A stretch of DNA of 32,667 nucleotides from the NCBI GenBank assembly GCA_902780365.1, contig CACZFE010000028.1:1-32667 (forward strand), written 5' to 3'. Of the stretch, positions 8,576-15,822 are shown in pieces. The translations under genes and the position numbers were made by a program. The notes below the pieces were generated by a model that was not told the origin of the DNA, did not search any database, and saw only the letters and a program-made list of their open reading frames with translations. Numbering within the stretch: the first letter of the stretch is position 1; every line of letters begins with the position of its first letter. This DNA is from an uncultured Spirochaetales bacterium. GTDB lineage: Bacteria; UBP6; UBA1177.

Positions 8576-8776
8576 TTAGTTCAAAGGTGACGGAGCAAAA
8601 ACGAACATCGAAACTTTAGTCTCATTTTTCTGCGCGTCAAGAACTATTTTGTGCTTGTGTGAATAGTTTGAATATTCAGCCGAGGTGAGGATTTCCATCC
8701 GGCCGTTTTTCTCTGTTTTTACGACGAACGGGATCGAGTTTTTCCCTTTTTTAAGGCTTCCGGTCCACTCATGCAT
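8576..8776 (-). CDS. 66-aa ORF, likely the C-terminal half of a split protein
   Basis: It reads MHEWTGSLKKGKNSIPFVV and then a short beta-rich tail ending VSMFVFAPSPLN. A GGGAG ribosome site sits 6 nt before the ATG, so it could be translated by itself. However, the W-x-G-x-L-K-x-G-x-N pattern is what I recall from the C-terminal extracytoplasmic domain of some membrane-anchored anti-sigma-like proteins. In its own frame the sequence is open upstream of the ATG (SSDEKIRETR), overlapping the end of the neighbouring single-TM gene. I think the two ORFs may once have been one gene; see findings. No signal peptide is present. Confidence 0.5.
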   Translation of the reverse strand: MHEWTGSLKKGKNSIPFVVKTEKNGRMEILTSAEYSNYSHKHKIVLDAQKNETKVSMFVFAPSPLN

Positions 8777-8787
8777 TCGGGTCTCCC

Positions 8788-9138
8788 TTATTTTTTCATC
8801 CGATGAAAATCTTCCGTAGCATCGTAGACAAGATTTATCGTAACAGGATCTCCTGCCGCGACAACAGATTCGGAAATTTTTTCCCCTTTTTCACTTTTTG
8901 CCGGAGCGAAAAAGAAAATAAAAAAGACGATCACAAAAACAGCGGCTACCGCCGAAACCGCTCTCGAAAGCGCGATGAATTTGGCGCGTCTTTTTCTGAT
9001 GGCAGCAGCTTCTTCAAGCCGTGCATCGATTTTTTTCTGGAATTCTTCACCGATCTCATCATCAGATTTTCTGTAGGATTTCAACAGCTTGCCGTATTCT
9101 TCAGGCATTTTTTCAAGATTTTCTCTTTCCTTTTCCAT
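8788..9138 (-). CDS. Single-pass membrane protein, anti-sigma-factor-like
   Basis: A 116-residue protein with a charged cytoplasmic N-terminus (about 1-65, Glu/Lys-rich, likely helical), one membrane helix (about 67-86, VSAVAAVFVIVFFIFFF) and a short outer part (EKISESVVAAGDPVTINLVYDATEDF). That topology fits an anti-sigma factor, but there is no zinc-finger motif and no sigma gene in the window. I chose the ATG at 9138 with GAGG 5 nt upstream; a TTG at 9159 would be 7 codons longer but lacks a ribosome site. It ends 11 nt before the 66-aa ORF. A broken or split gene is possible. Confidence 0.6.
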   Translation of the reverse strand: MEKERENLEKMPEEYGKLLKSYRKSDDEIGEEFQKKIDARLEEAAAIRKRRAKFIALSRAVSAVAAVFVIVFFIFFFAPAKSEKGEKISESVVAAGDPVTINLVYDATEDFHRMKK

Positions 9139-9247
9139 AACGACCTCAACAAACAACAATAATACGACTTCGAAAGTCTCAAAAAGTTACATTTTTATTT
9201 ATTTTTTTGCGCGTTTTTGCTAAAAAGCGCTGTTTTCGGAGGTGAAA

Positions 9248-10153
9248 ATGCTGAACAACAAAGAATGGGAGCTCATAAATTTCGCGAAAGGCGGAAAAAA
9301 CGCTTTCATCGGGGACGACTGCGCGGTCTGGAACGAAAAATCACTTGTCGTAACTACCGATCATTTCTGCGAAAATGTCCATTTCGACCTTTCTTTCATG
9401 CCGGCTGAGGCTGTGGGCTGGAGGCTTATGGCGGCGAATGCGAGCGACGTCATTTCGATGGGATCGAGACCGACTCACTATCTTCTCAACATCGCAGTTC
9501 CTGAGGGCGGCTTTGAAAACGCCAAAAAAATGATAGAAGGGATCCATAATTTCGCCGAAAAATACAATATCGCGCTCCTTGGCGGCGACACGACCGCGGC
9601 TGAAAAATTCACTCTCGGAGTCACGATGTTCGGCGACAAGCCCGCGAAACCGCTTCTCAGGAGCGCTGCGAAACCGGGAGATTTCGTCTATCTCGCGGCT
9701 GAAACAGGGCTTTCACTCTGCGGATTCAAGGCTCTTAAAAACAAACTTCCGGGGTTTAAAAAGTCGGTCGAGAGGTTTTTACACCCCGATCCCCACAAGC
9801 ATATTCCAAGTAAAATCAATGAGTTGAATGCCGCGATAGATATAAGCGACTCTCTTATGAGCGAACTCAGGCTTCTCTGCAACCTGTCGGATGTCTCGAT
9901 CGAGATCGACTTTGACAAAATTCCGGTCCACGAGGAAGTGAGAATTTACAGCTCGCAGTTTTCGGTCCCGCTTGAAAGACTTCTTTTCGGAAGCGGAGAA
10001 GAGTTCATCATGCTATTCACGGCGGATCACAAGATCGATGGAGCCTTTGAAATAGGCAAAGTAACCGATAAACCAGGAAAAAAACTTGAAATTATTGGCA
10101 AAAACGGCGTTATCGACGCTGATTCTGTTAAACTTTTTTCTCATTTCGGCTGA
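9248..10153 (+). CDS. thiL: Thiamine-monophosphate kinase
   Basis: ThiL phosphorylates thiamine monophosphate to thiamine diphosphate using ATP in the cytosol. The 301-residue protein has the family landmarks in order: GDDCAVW (early metal/ATP site), TTDHFCENVHFD, the ANASDVISMG helix, LLGGDTTAAEKF and RSAAKPGDFVYLAAETG. I start at ATG 9248, with GGAGG 5 nt before it, rather than the GTG at 9242, which overlaps that ribosome site. It is divergent from the anti-sigma-like gene. The last 68 nt also encode the signal peptide of the next gene in another frame. Confidence 0.93.
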   Translation: MLNNKEWELINFAKGGKNAFIGDDCAVWNEKSLVVTTDHFCENVHFDLSFMPAEAVGWRLMAANASDVISMGSRPTHYLLNIAVPEGGFENAKKMIEGIHNFAEKYNIALLGGDTTAAEKFTLGVTMFGDKPAKPLLRSAAKPGDFVYLAAETGLSLCGFKALKNKLPGFKKSVERFLHPDPHKHIPSKINELNAAIDISDSLMSELRLLCNLSDVSIEIDFDKIPVHEEVRIYSSQFSVPLERLLFGSGEEFIMLFTADHKIDGAFEIGKVTDKPGKKLEIIGKNGVIDADSVKLFSHFG

Positions 10154-10574
10154 AAGTATCTGCGGATATCCGCAGGAAGCGACAGTCGAAGTGACTTCGC
10201 AGACCGGTGCGAAAAAAATCTTTTCTGTAGGAATCGCCGAAACCGCCCGTGAGCACGAACAAGGGCTCATGTACTGCAAAAAAATGGAAAAAAATCAAGG
10301 ACTTTTCTTCATTTTCGACACCGAAAAACCCCACTTTTTCTGGATGAAAAACACATTAATAGAACTTGCAGTGATATTTGTTGACCGCGATTTCAATGTA
10401 ATAGCCGTGAGAAAAGGAGTTCCTCTCAGCAAAACGACCCTTCCCAGCGTGAAACCTTCGCAATTCGTCCTTGAAGTGAACTGGGAAGCGGGAAAATCGA
10501 TCCTTCCCGGCGACAAAATCAAGTTGAAAATGAAGTGCCCCCTCTCTATGACCTCATCCCCAGCCCTTCTCTGA
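10086..10574 (+). CDS. Exported DUF192 family protein
   Basis: A 162-residue protein. It starts at TTG 10086, with AGGA 7 nt upstream inside thiL, giving a clean signal peptide (LLAKTALSTLILLNFFLISA) and a secreted DUF192 domain. Family motifs are REHEQGLMYCKKM, GLFFIF and FWMKNTLIELAVIFVDRD. DUF192 is a widespread small domain with no settled biochemical role. Any later start would remove the signal peptide. The domain ends near KIKLKMK; the last dozen residues (CPLSMTSSPALL) come from the dispersed repeat at 10538-10611, so the natural C-terminus seems to have been replaced. Confidence 0.8.
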   Translation: MKLLAKTALSTLILLNFFLISAESICGYPQEATVEVTSQTGAKKIFSVGIAETAREHEQGLMYCKKMEKNQGLFFIFDTEKPHFFWMKNTLIELAVIFVDRDFNVIAVRKGVPLSKTTLPSVKPSQFVLEVNWEAGKSILPGDKIKLKMKCPLSMTSSPALL

Positions 10575-10611
10575 CCTCACCTCTAACCCCTCTCCAGTGT
10601 GGCGAGGGGAA
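10538..10611. repeat. Dispersed palindromic repeat, copy A
   Basis: A pyrimidine-rich block with two imperfect 23-nt tandem units (each starting GACCTCA, at 10550 and 10573) ending in a hairpin at 10587-10609 (CCCCTCTCCA/TGGCGAGGGG arms, one mismatch). The 38 nt at 10574-10611 match 28474-28511 in inverted orientation at 36 of 38 positions. It lies between the convergent DUF192 gene and ugd and may also act as a transcription terminator. Confidence 0.75.
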
Positions 10612-10629
10612 CCTGCGAAGGGAGAAATT

Positions 10630-11871
10630 TCAGTCTCTTCTAAAGAAATCTCTGGTGTAGACTTTGTCTTTCACATCGTCGAGAACGGTGTCGTAGCGGT
10701 TCGCGATGATCGCGTCACAGCTTTTCTTGAAGCGTTCGATGTCGTTGACGACAAGCGAGCCGAAGAAAGTCGTGCCCTCTTCCAAAGCGGGTTCATAGAC
10801 TATCACCGTCGCACCTTTCGCCTTGATGCGCTTCATTACCCCCTGGATTGAACTCTGGCGGAAGTTGTCGCTGTTGCTTTTCATCGTGAGGCGGAAAACT
10901 CCTATCGTTATCGGGCGTTCCTTCGAGGCATTCCACATCGAAGAGCCCGTGTAATATCCGGCCTTTGCGAGCACTCTGTCGGCAATGAAATCCTTTCTCG
11001 TGCGGTTGCTTTCGACTATCGCCTGGATCAGGTTTTCAGGAACGTCGGCATAGTTTGCAAGGAGCTGTTTCGTGTCTTTCGGAAGGCAGTAGCCGCCGTA
11101 TCCGAAGGAAGGGTTGTTGTACTGGTCGCCGATCCTCGGATCCAGGCAGACTCCTTTGATGATATTCGCCGTGTCGAGCCCTTTCATTTCGGCGTATGTA
11201 TCCAGTTCGTTGAAGTAACTTACACGAAGCGCGAGGTATGTATTTGCGAAAAGTTTTACCGCCTCCGCTTCCGTAAAATCCATGAAAAGCGTCGGAACAT
11301 CCTTCTTTTCGGCACCTTCTTGCAGAAGTTTTACAAAAATCTCGGCTGCATCGCGTGTTTTTTCGTCGCATCCCGCGATTATCCTGCTCGGATAAAGGTT
11401 ATCGTAAAGCGCTTTCGACTCACGCAAAAATTCCGGACTGAAAATTATGTTCTCACTCCCCTTCTTTTCGCGGATGTGTCTCGTAAAACCTACAGGGATA
11501 GTCGATTTTATCACCATTATCGCGTTTTTGTTGACGCTCATCACAAGGTCGATGACCGCTTCTACCGCGCTCGTATCGAAGAAATTCTTCTGCGGATCGT
11601 AGTTCGTCGGAGCCGCAATAATGACAAAATCAGCATCGGCATAAGCGCTTTTCCCGTCAGTCGTCGCTTTCAGACTCAGCTCCTTTTCAGCTAAATACTT
11701 CTCGATGTAGTCATCCTGGATCGGCGACTTCTTTTCATTAAGAAGTTTCACCTTTTCAGGAACAATATCGACCGCCGTTACATCGTGATGCTGAGAGAGC
11801 AGGACAGCAAGCGAAAGCCCTACATAACCGCTTCCGGCAACAGCTATTTTCAGATCTTCGAATCTGCGCAT
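10630..11871 (-). CDS. ugd: UDP-glucose 6-dehydrogenase
   Basis: Ugd oxidises UDP-glucose to UDP-glucuronate with two NAD+, supplying an acidic sugar for surface polysaccharide. The 413-residue protein has the N-terminal Rossmann motif (AGSGYVGLSLA), the APTNYD segment, IKSTIPVGFT, SPEFLRES and the catalytic Cys262 in GYGGYCLPKDTKQL, all typical of the family; the length is typical too. The ATG at 11871 has GGAGG 5 nt upstream; a GTG two codons earlier is less likely. The mRNA leader (about 140 nt from the promoter at 12018-12049) contains repeat D. The gene lies at the left end of the polysaccharide locus between repeats A and D. Confidence 0.95.
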   Translation of the reverse strand: MRRFEDLKIAVAGSGYVGLSLAVLLSQHHDVTAVDIVPEKVKLLNEKKSPIQDDYIEKYLAEKELSLKATTDGKSAYADADFVIIAAPTNYDPQKNFFDTSAVEAVIDLVMSVNKNAIMVIKSTIPVGFTRHIREKKGSENIIFSPEFLRESKALYDNLYPSRIIAGCDEKTRDAAEIFVKLLQEGAEKKDVPTLFMDFTEAEAVKLFANTYLALRVSYFNELDTYAEMKGLDTANIIKGVCLDPRIGDQYNNPSFGYGGYCLPKDTKQLLANYADVPENLIQAIVESNRTRKDFIADRVLAKAGYYTGSSMWNASKERPITIGVFRLTMKSNSDNFRQSSIQGVMKRIKAKGATVIVYEPALEEGTTFFGSLVVNDIERFKKSCDAIIANRYDTVLDDVKDKVYTRDFFRRD

Positions 11872-11905
11872 GATCACCTCCGTAAAAACCTCACCCTTTT
11901 TATCT

Positions 11906-11999
11906 CCCTCTCAGTCGCTTTGCGACAGCTCCCCCAAAGTGGGAGCCAAGCTTGCCTCTCACTCAGGGAGAGGTGGCAGCCAAAGGCTGACGGAGAGGG
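11906..11999. repeat. Dispersed palindromic repeat, copy D
   Basis: A 94-bp element with imperfect terminal inverted repeats (CCCTCTCAGTC at the left, TGACGGAGAGGG at the right) and internal hairpins: GTCGC/GCGAC, CTCCC/GGGAG, CCTCTC/GAGAGG and CAGCC/GGCTG. The 28 nt at 11954-11981 match 29852-29879 (copy C) exactly in inverted orientation. It lies in the untranslated leader of ugd. No transposase is present, as in a MITE- or REPIN-like element. Confidence 0.8.
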
Positions 12000-12017
12000 C
12001 AAAGAGGTCAAACCGCC

Positions 12018-12049
12018 GCATTATACTGATTTTTTTAGGAAATGCGAGA
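12018..12049 (-). promoter_or_regulatory. ugd promoter block, twin of the capE promoter
   Basis: The minus strand has TATAAT at 12025-12020 within a 32-nt block that matches 31702-31733 at 30 of 32 positions. No TTGACA-like box sits at the usual distance; the conserved upstream half is CTCGCATTTCC followed by an A-tract. A special regulator or sigma factor is possible. Confidence 0.6.
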
Positions 12050-12090
12050 GGGGATTTTATAAAGCATCATAATTTTTTTCGAATATTCTA

Positions 12091-12214
12091 TTGCTTTTTC
12101 ACAACAACAGCATATAATGCGAATCCAGAAAGAACGTCGCCGGACAATGCGAGGGTTTTTTAACCAGCATATTTGTTATGTGGTAGTCGCACCGGGGGTT
12201 CTTTCATTTTTTTC
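12091..12214 (+). ncRNA. Candidate small RNA (promoter through T-tract)
   Basis: The 412-bp gap between ugd and the AbiE genes holds no protein-coding frame I can support. On the plus strand it has TTGCTT (12091-12096), a 16-bp spacer and TATAAT (12113-12118). About 10 nt later the arm GAAAGAAC (12128-12135) pairs with GTTCTTTC (12198-12205), directly followed by an A and seven T. Inside are a CCA-CATA/TATG-TGG hairpin with one bulge (about 12163-12184) and a TCGC/GCGA hairpin. This fits a transcript of roughly 90 nt with intrinsic termination. I do not recognise it as a known RNA or riboswitch. Confidence 0.35.
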
Positions 12215-12283
12215 TGCACAAAATCGTGTCTTTTTCAATTCTACGGAATCAGTCATGCGGTTTAGATTGTGGTTTTAGATTAA

Positions 12284-13189
12284 TTAAAAAATCCCTTTTC
12301 CAGATATTTTTCCTAGGACCTTTATCGCCTCGTCATAAGGAACTTTTTTGAACAATAATTTCTCTGTTGTAGCGATATAATCGGCTTTATACGGCTCTTT
12401 TTCTATAATTTCCGCAAGAAGCCTGTTGATTTCCACACCATCCTGTGCAGACAGGCAGATACTACGCTGTTTTCGTTCTTCTCTGACACGATTTACGAGC
12501 TTTTTCAAAGACTCGTCCGGCTTAACAACCTCAAGCAATTTATAAATATCGTATATGTGTCTGGAATGCTGTTCGCATTTACCGTCAAGATAGTAGTCAC
12601 ACAAAGCAAAAACTTTGTCGACAAACGTCCTTTCCGGCTTTTGGACTTTTATCGGGAACGGTCGAATATCGCTCGTATCCATAAAATCCAGCGCATTCTC
12701 TTTGCTCAGATAATCAAAAATATAATTGCCAACATTTCGCGTTTCGGTGGGATATATGCCTGTAAAAACAGCGGTTTCCACAATCAGTTTGCGGTTTACA
12801 GCGGAAAAAGCAAAAACCGACGGATAACCGATCACATAACGGTTAAAATCCCTGCGGCTGCGTATCTCGTCAAAATTCTCAAGATTCAGTCCGGAAACGT
12901 TTACAGCCTCAACAATACCTTCTTTCAGTTTTCTCCTCCGCCCTTCGGAAGGTTTCTCATTTTCTTCAAATATCGACAGATCTATGTCTTCCGAAAAACG
13001 GTCTATCAAACGGTAGCATTTTGACAACGATGTTCCGCCTTTAAAAATAATGTCAGGTACCAGTGAAGCTATGCTTCTAAGCAGCAGAGTAACATAGTAA
13101 TCCTTTTCTATAATCGCGGAGTCTATGCCGTATTCCGCAGAAACTCTGAGAAGAATATCCTCAAAAATATCACGATTTTCATGCAACAC
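12284..13189 (-). CDS. abiEii: AbiEii-type nucleotidyltransferase toxin
   Basis: The toxin half of the AbiE type IV toxin-antitoxin/abortive infection family. The 301-residue protein has the nucleotidyltransferase motif GGTSLSK (51-57) followed by RFSEDIDLS (about 64-72) with the two catalytic Asp residues D68 and D70, the N-terminal IEKDYYV motif, and the C-terminal ERTFVDKVFALCDYYL and RHIYDIYKL motifs. Known relatives transfer nucleotides to RNA and stop growth. It starts at GTG 13189 (or TTG 13186) within the 3' end of the antitoxin gene (11-nt overlap), the usual antitoxin-first order. All catalytic motifs look intact. Confidence 0.9.
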   Translation of the reverse strand: MLHENRDIFEDILLRVSAEYGIDSAIIEKDYYVTLLLRSIASLVPDIIFKGGTSLSKCYRLIDRFSEDIDLSIFEENEKPSEGRRRKLKEGIVEAVNVSGLNLENFDEIRSRRDFNRYVIGYPSVFAFSAVNRKLIVETAVFTGIYPTETRNVGNYIFDYLSKENALDFMDTSDIRPFPIKVQKPERTFVDKVFALCDYYLDGKCEQHSRHIYDIYKLLEVVKPDESLKKLVNRVREERKQRSICLSAQDGVEINRLLAEIIEKEPYKADYIATTEKLLFKKVPYDEAIKVLGKISGKGIF

Positions 13190-13796
13190 TGTATATCACC
13201 TCGCTCACAATAAGGTTTCGCATAGCCTTGTCCGGGAAAAACCGGCTGTATTCCGTAATCATGTTCCGGGTAATCCCCTTTTCTTTTATGAACCGGCAGA
13301 CCGTTTTTTTTCTTTCGTCATCAAAAAACTCTGCCGATGTGAAGTTCATCAGTTCCAGAAGTTGCATAACATCGGAATTTTCTTTTGTGATTTTCGTTCT
13401 GGAACGCCTCAGGATCACTTTCTGGGAATTGACAGAAATCTCCCTCAATTTTGTCTTCTCATTGTTGGTATAAATTTCAATGCTGTTAGGCATCTGAGTC
13501 GAGAGATTCATCAGGTTGAGCAGCGTATTTCCCGAATAATATCCAATAGTATCATTCCCGTCAGATATATATTTTTTCAGAATGACTTTTCTCGGATCAA
13601 GAAGAGTTTTCCCTAAAAAAGTCGTCTTCGGAATATAACAGACACCTTTGTCATATCTGACAATCTGCCCGTTTTTGCAAAGACGGCTCAATTCCTTGAA
13701 TATCCATGGTCTGGAATAATCCTCGAACTGGATATCACTCGTAAAAATCGGCTCGTTATAACCATATTTTTTCAACAAAAACTCATATAAACCCAT
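13179..13796 (-). CDS. abiEi: AbiEi-type antitoxin / DUF6088-like regulator
   Basis: A 205-residue protein with an N-terminal winged-helix-like part (GLYEFLLKKYGYNEPIFTSD, then WIFKELSRLCKNGQIVRYDKGVCYIP) typical of AbiEi-like antitoxins and DUF6088 proteins that precede AbiEii toxins. It would repress its own operon and neutralise the toxin. I chose ATG 13796, with GGAGG 7 nt upstream; a GTG at 13817 is also in frame but overlaps the promoter region. A strong promoter (13820-13848) directly precedes the gene. Repeats D and F bracket the pair, and composition is more AT-rich than in the core genes to the left. Confidence 0.85.
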   Translation of the reverse strand: MGLYEFLLKKYGYNEPIFTSDIQFEDYSRPWIFKELSRLCKNGQIVRYDKGVCYIPKTTFLGKTLLDPRKVILKKYISDGNDTIGYYSGNTLLNLMNLSTQMPNSIEIYTNNEKTKLREISVNSQKVILRRSRTKITKENSDVMQLLELMNFTSAEFFDDERKKTVCRFIKEKGITRNMITEYSRFFPDKAMRNLIVSEVIYSVA

Positions 13797-13819
13797 GGTG
13801 CGACCTCCATTTTCCACAT

Positions 13820-13848
13820 TTTATATCATATCATACCTTGTAAGTCAA
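13820..13848 (-). promoter_or_regulatory. Promoter of the AbiE operon
   Basis: The minus strand has TTGACT (13848-13843), a 17-bp spacer and TATAAA (13825-13820). The spacer and -10 region contain overlapping ATGATAT steps, a plausible site for autoregulation by the antitoxin. Confidence 0.65.
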
Positions 13849-13889
13849 TAAAAATATAATTTGCGGAGATTTAGGTGAAAAACGCATCC

Positions 13890-13914
13890 GTAGGGACGTA
13901 ACCTGATACGTCTC
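13890..13914. repeat. GAGACG-N10-CGTCTC palindrome, copy 1
   Basis: On the minus strand the 25 nt read GAGACG, ten bases, CGTCCC and TAC. They match 31463-31487 at 23 of 25 positions. It sits in the 192-bp gap between the AbiE promoter and the acyltransferase gene; nothing else is visible in that gap. Confidence 0.65.
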
Positions 13915-13988
13915 CAACCCAATTTTTCAATTATTTTCGATATTTTCGTGAGATTTTTGAAGAATTCCCAGAGAAAAGAGGCGTGTTT

Positions 13989-15752
13989 TTATTCCTCCAC
14001 TATCGCCCCGATATCCAAGATTCTTGAAAAATATTGTGCTCCGGCCTTTGTCAGATGTCTGCAATCCTGGCTTATGAATTTGTTGTCATCGGTAAAAACT
14101 CTGACCATGCCGTTTTCATCGCTGACAAGAGACATCAGATTTATGTAATGATCTCCGTATTTTTCTGATTCTTCCAAGTTCTGTTTCATCAAGCCTTCCG
14201 GCATTTTTACTTTCTGCCGGAAATAGCCTTCCGTGCTGCGTTTGGCATATATTATGCCGTTGGATTCACCGAAATTCTTGTTGCCGATGACATAAAGTTT
14301 TTCTTTTGGAACTGCGTTTGACATATATTCGGGAACTCCAACATAGCTTGGGCCTTCGGCATAAAAAACCATATCGGCTTTTTCAATCAGAGAGGCATAT
14401 TTTTCGACATTTTCTTCGGTATTTCTCAAATATGAAAGTTCAAGAACAGCTTTTTTATCATATTCTCGCAATATGTTCACCCAGTCTCTGCCAAAACTGT
14501 TGCCGAAAACAAGAATGTGTTTTTTTGCAGAATCTTCGAAACCGATTTTCATATGACGAGGAATATCAACATACTCTGCATGCATTCCTCTTTTGACATT
14601 GTCTTTGCTGACATTAAGTTCTGGAACATCCCTGACAACTCCGGCATTCAGATAAATCGCAAAACTTACTCCGCAAACGAGTGCCGCAAACACCAAATTG
14701 AAAATGGCGAAGTATAATCTGCTCCTCGTAGGTGATGTGAATTTATCTAATTTGGATTCAACAAAGCGGTATGAAATCTCGGAAAGGAGAATTGTTACAA
14801 TCAGAAAAACTGAGAAACTGACCGCATCCTGATTCGGGAAAACTGAATAAAATAAGAAAGCTATCACGAACTGATGCCAGATGTAGATGCTGTAGCTTCT
14901 TTTACCAAGCGCAGCGAAAAAATTAGCAAAAGCATTGAAAATTCTGTTTTGTATCTGCATATTGTTTCCGGCAAAAACAACTGCAGAAGTCGCCGCCACA
15001 ACAGCTAAAAGCATGAAAGCAGGAGAAATGATCGCAACTCTTGAGCACATCATCAAAAGAATCACAACCAAAGAAACAGCCATGATGCAAAGAGCCTTTT
15101 TGCGTGAAATCTCTTTTGCCGTCAAAGCAATCAAGCCTCCTGCAGAAAGCTCAAAAACTCTGAAAGGGAGATAGTAGAATTTCCATTCCGTAGGCAGTGG
15201 AAGCAGAAACAGAACAAGTGAAATCACACTCATAGCAACACCTGCAACCAGCAGACCTTTTTTCGTGTTTTTCAACAACTTCACACAAATGAGATACAAC
15301 AGCGGAAGAATCACATAAGCCTGCATCAGAACATCGACATACCACATGTGCATCAGCGGTTTGTAAAGATTGACGACATCCCAGTAATTTTTGGTCGTTA
15401 TCGCCTGAAGCACATTATTTGCAAAAAGTGTCGAAGCAACAGCCGACTCCGCTAGATTTTCATAATTATCAGGCAACATCGTAAAATAACCAATAACGAC
15501 AGCAACTGCAGAAACAAGCAGAATCAAAGGCCACAAACGCACAGCTTTTTTGAAGATAAAACTCCAGTAATTGAAAGTTTTTGCCTCAAATTGCTTTGAA
15601 AGCCCCTTCACAAGCAGATATCCGCTGATAACAAAAAACACATCGACACCAAGATATCCATAAGGAAACCACGCGCCGAAATGATATAAAACAACGGCGA
15701 CAATCGCCAGACCTTTAAGGAAATCGAGGATTATGGAACGGTTGGTGGACAT
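13989..15752 (-). CDS. Acyltransferase-3 / SGNH (OafA/YrhL-type) O-acyltransferase
   Basis: A 587-residue polytopic inner-membrane protein that acylates (usually acetylates) surface sugars. The N-terminal acyltransferase-3 domain (about 1-345, some ten membrane helices) begins with the typical LDFLKGLAIVAVVLYHFG and GYLGVDVFFVISGYL. The C-terminal periplasmic part is an SGNH-type domain: FGNSFGRDW around residue 420 in place of the usual GDSH block, and QDCRHLTKAG near the end carrying the Asp-x-x-His pair. AGGAG precedes the ATG, and a near-consensus promoter at 15787-15815 gives it independent expression. It probably decorates the glycan made by the upstream genes. Confidence 0.9.
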   Translation of the reverse strand: MSTNRSIILDFLKGLAIVAVVLYHFGAWFPYGYLGVDVFFVISGYLLVKGLSKQFEAKTFNYWSFIFKKAVRLWPLILLVSAVAVVIGYFTMLPDNYENLAESAVASTLFANNVLQAITTKNYWDVVNLYKPLMHMWYVDVLMQAYVILPLLYLICVKLLKNTKKGLLVAGVAMSVISLVLFLLPLPTEWKFYYLPFRVFELSAGGLIALTAKEISRKKALCIMAVSLVVILLMMCSRVAIISPAFMLLAVVAATSAVVFAGNNMQIQNRIFNAFANFFAALGKRSYSIYIWHQFVIAFLFYSVFPNQDAVSFSVFLIVTILLSEISYRFVESKLDKFTSPTRSRLYFAIFNLVFAALVCGVSFAIYLNAGVVRDVPELNVSKDNVKRGMHAEYVDIPRHMKIGFEDSAKKHILVFGNSFGRDWVNILREYDKKAVLELSYLRNTEENVEKYASLIEKADMVFYAEGPSYVGVPEYMSNAVPKEKLYVIGNKNFGESNGIIYAKRSTEGYFRQKVKMPEGLMKQNLEESEKYGDHYINLMSLVSDENGMVRVFTDDNKFISQDCRHLTKAGAQYFSRILDIGAIVEE

Positions 15753-15786
15753 TGGGGACTCCTTTTATTTTATCAGTTTTTTTGCC

Positions 15787-15815
15787 ACTATAATCAAATC
15801 AAGGATAGCAATCAA
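15787..15815 (-). promoter_or_regulatory. Promoter of the acyltransferase gene
   Basis: The minus strand has TTGATT (15815-15810), a 17-bp spacer and TATAGT (15792-15787), 35 nt before the ATG. It separates this gene from the kwaB gene just upstream. Confidence 0.6.
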
Positions 15816-15822
15816 AAGATTC

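Noticed and set aside
9209..9230. GCGC-TTTTT...AAAAA-GCGC inverted repeat upstream of thiL as an operator or thiamine riboswitch
   Set aside because: The stem is imperfect and AT-rich, and the short leader has no room for, or motifs of, a TPP riboswitch.
11878..12060. CRISPR array suggested by repeated GC-rich blocks
   Set aside because: The blocks are palindromic, are not evenly spaced and lack unique spacers; no cas gene is present.
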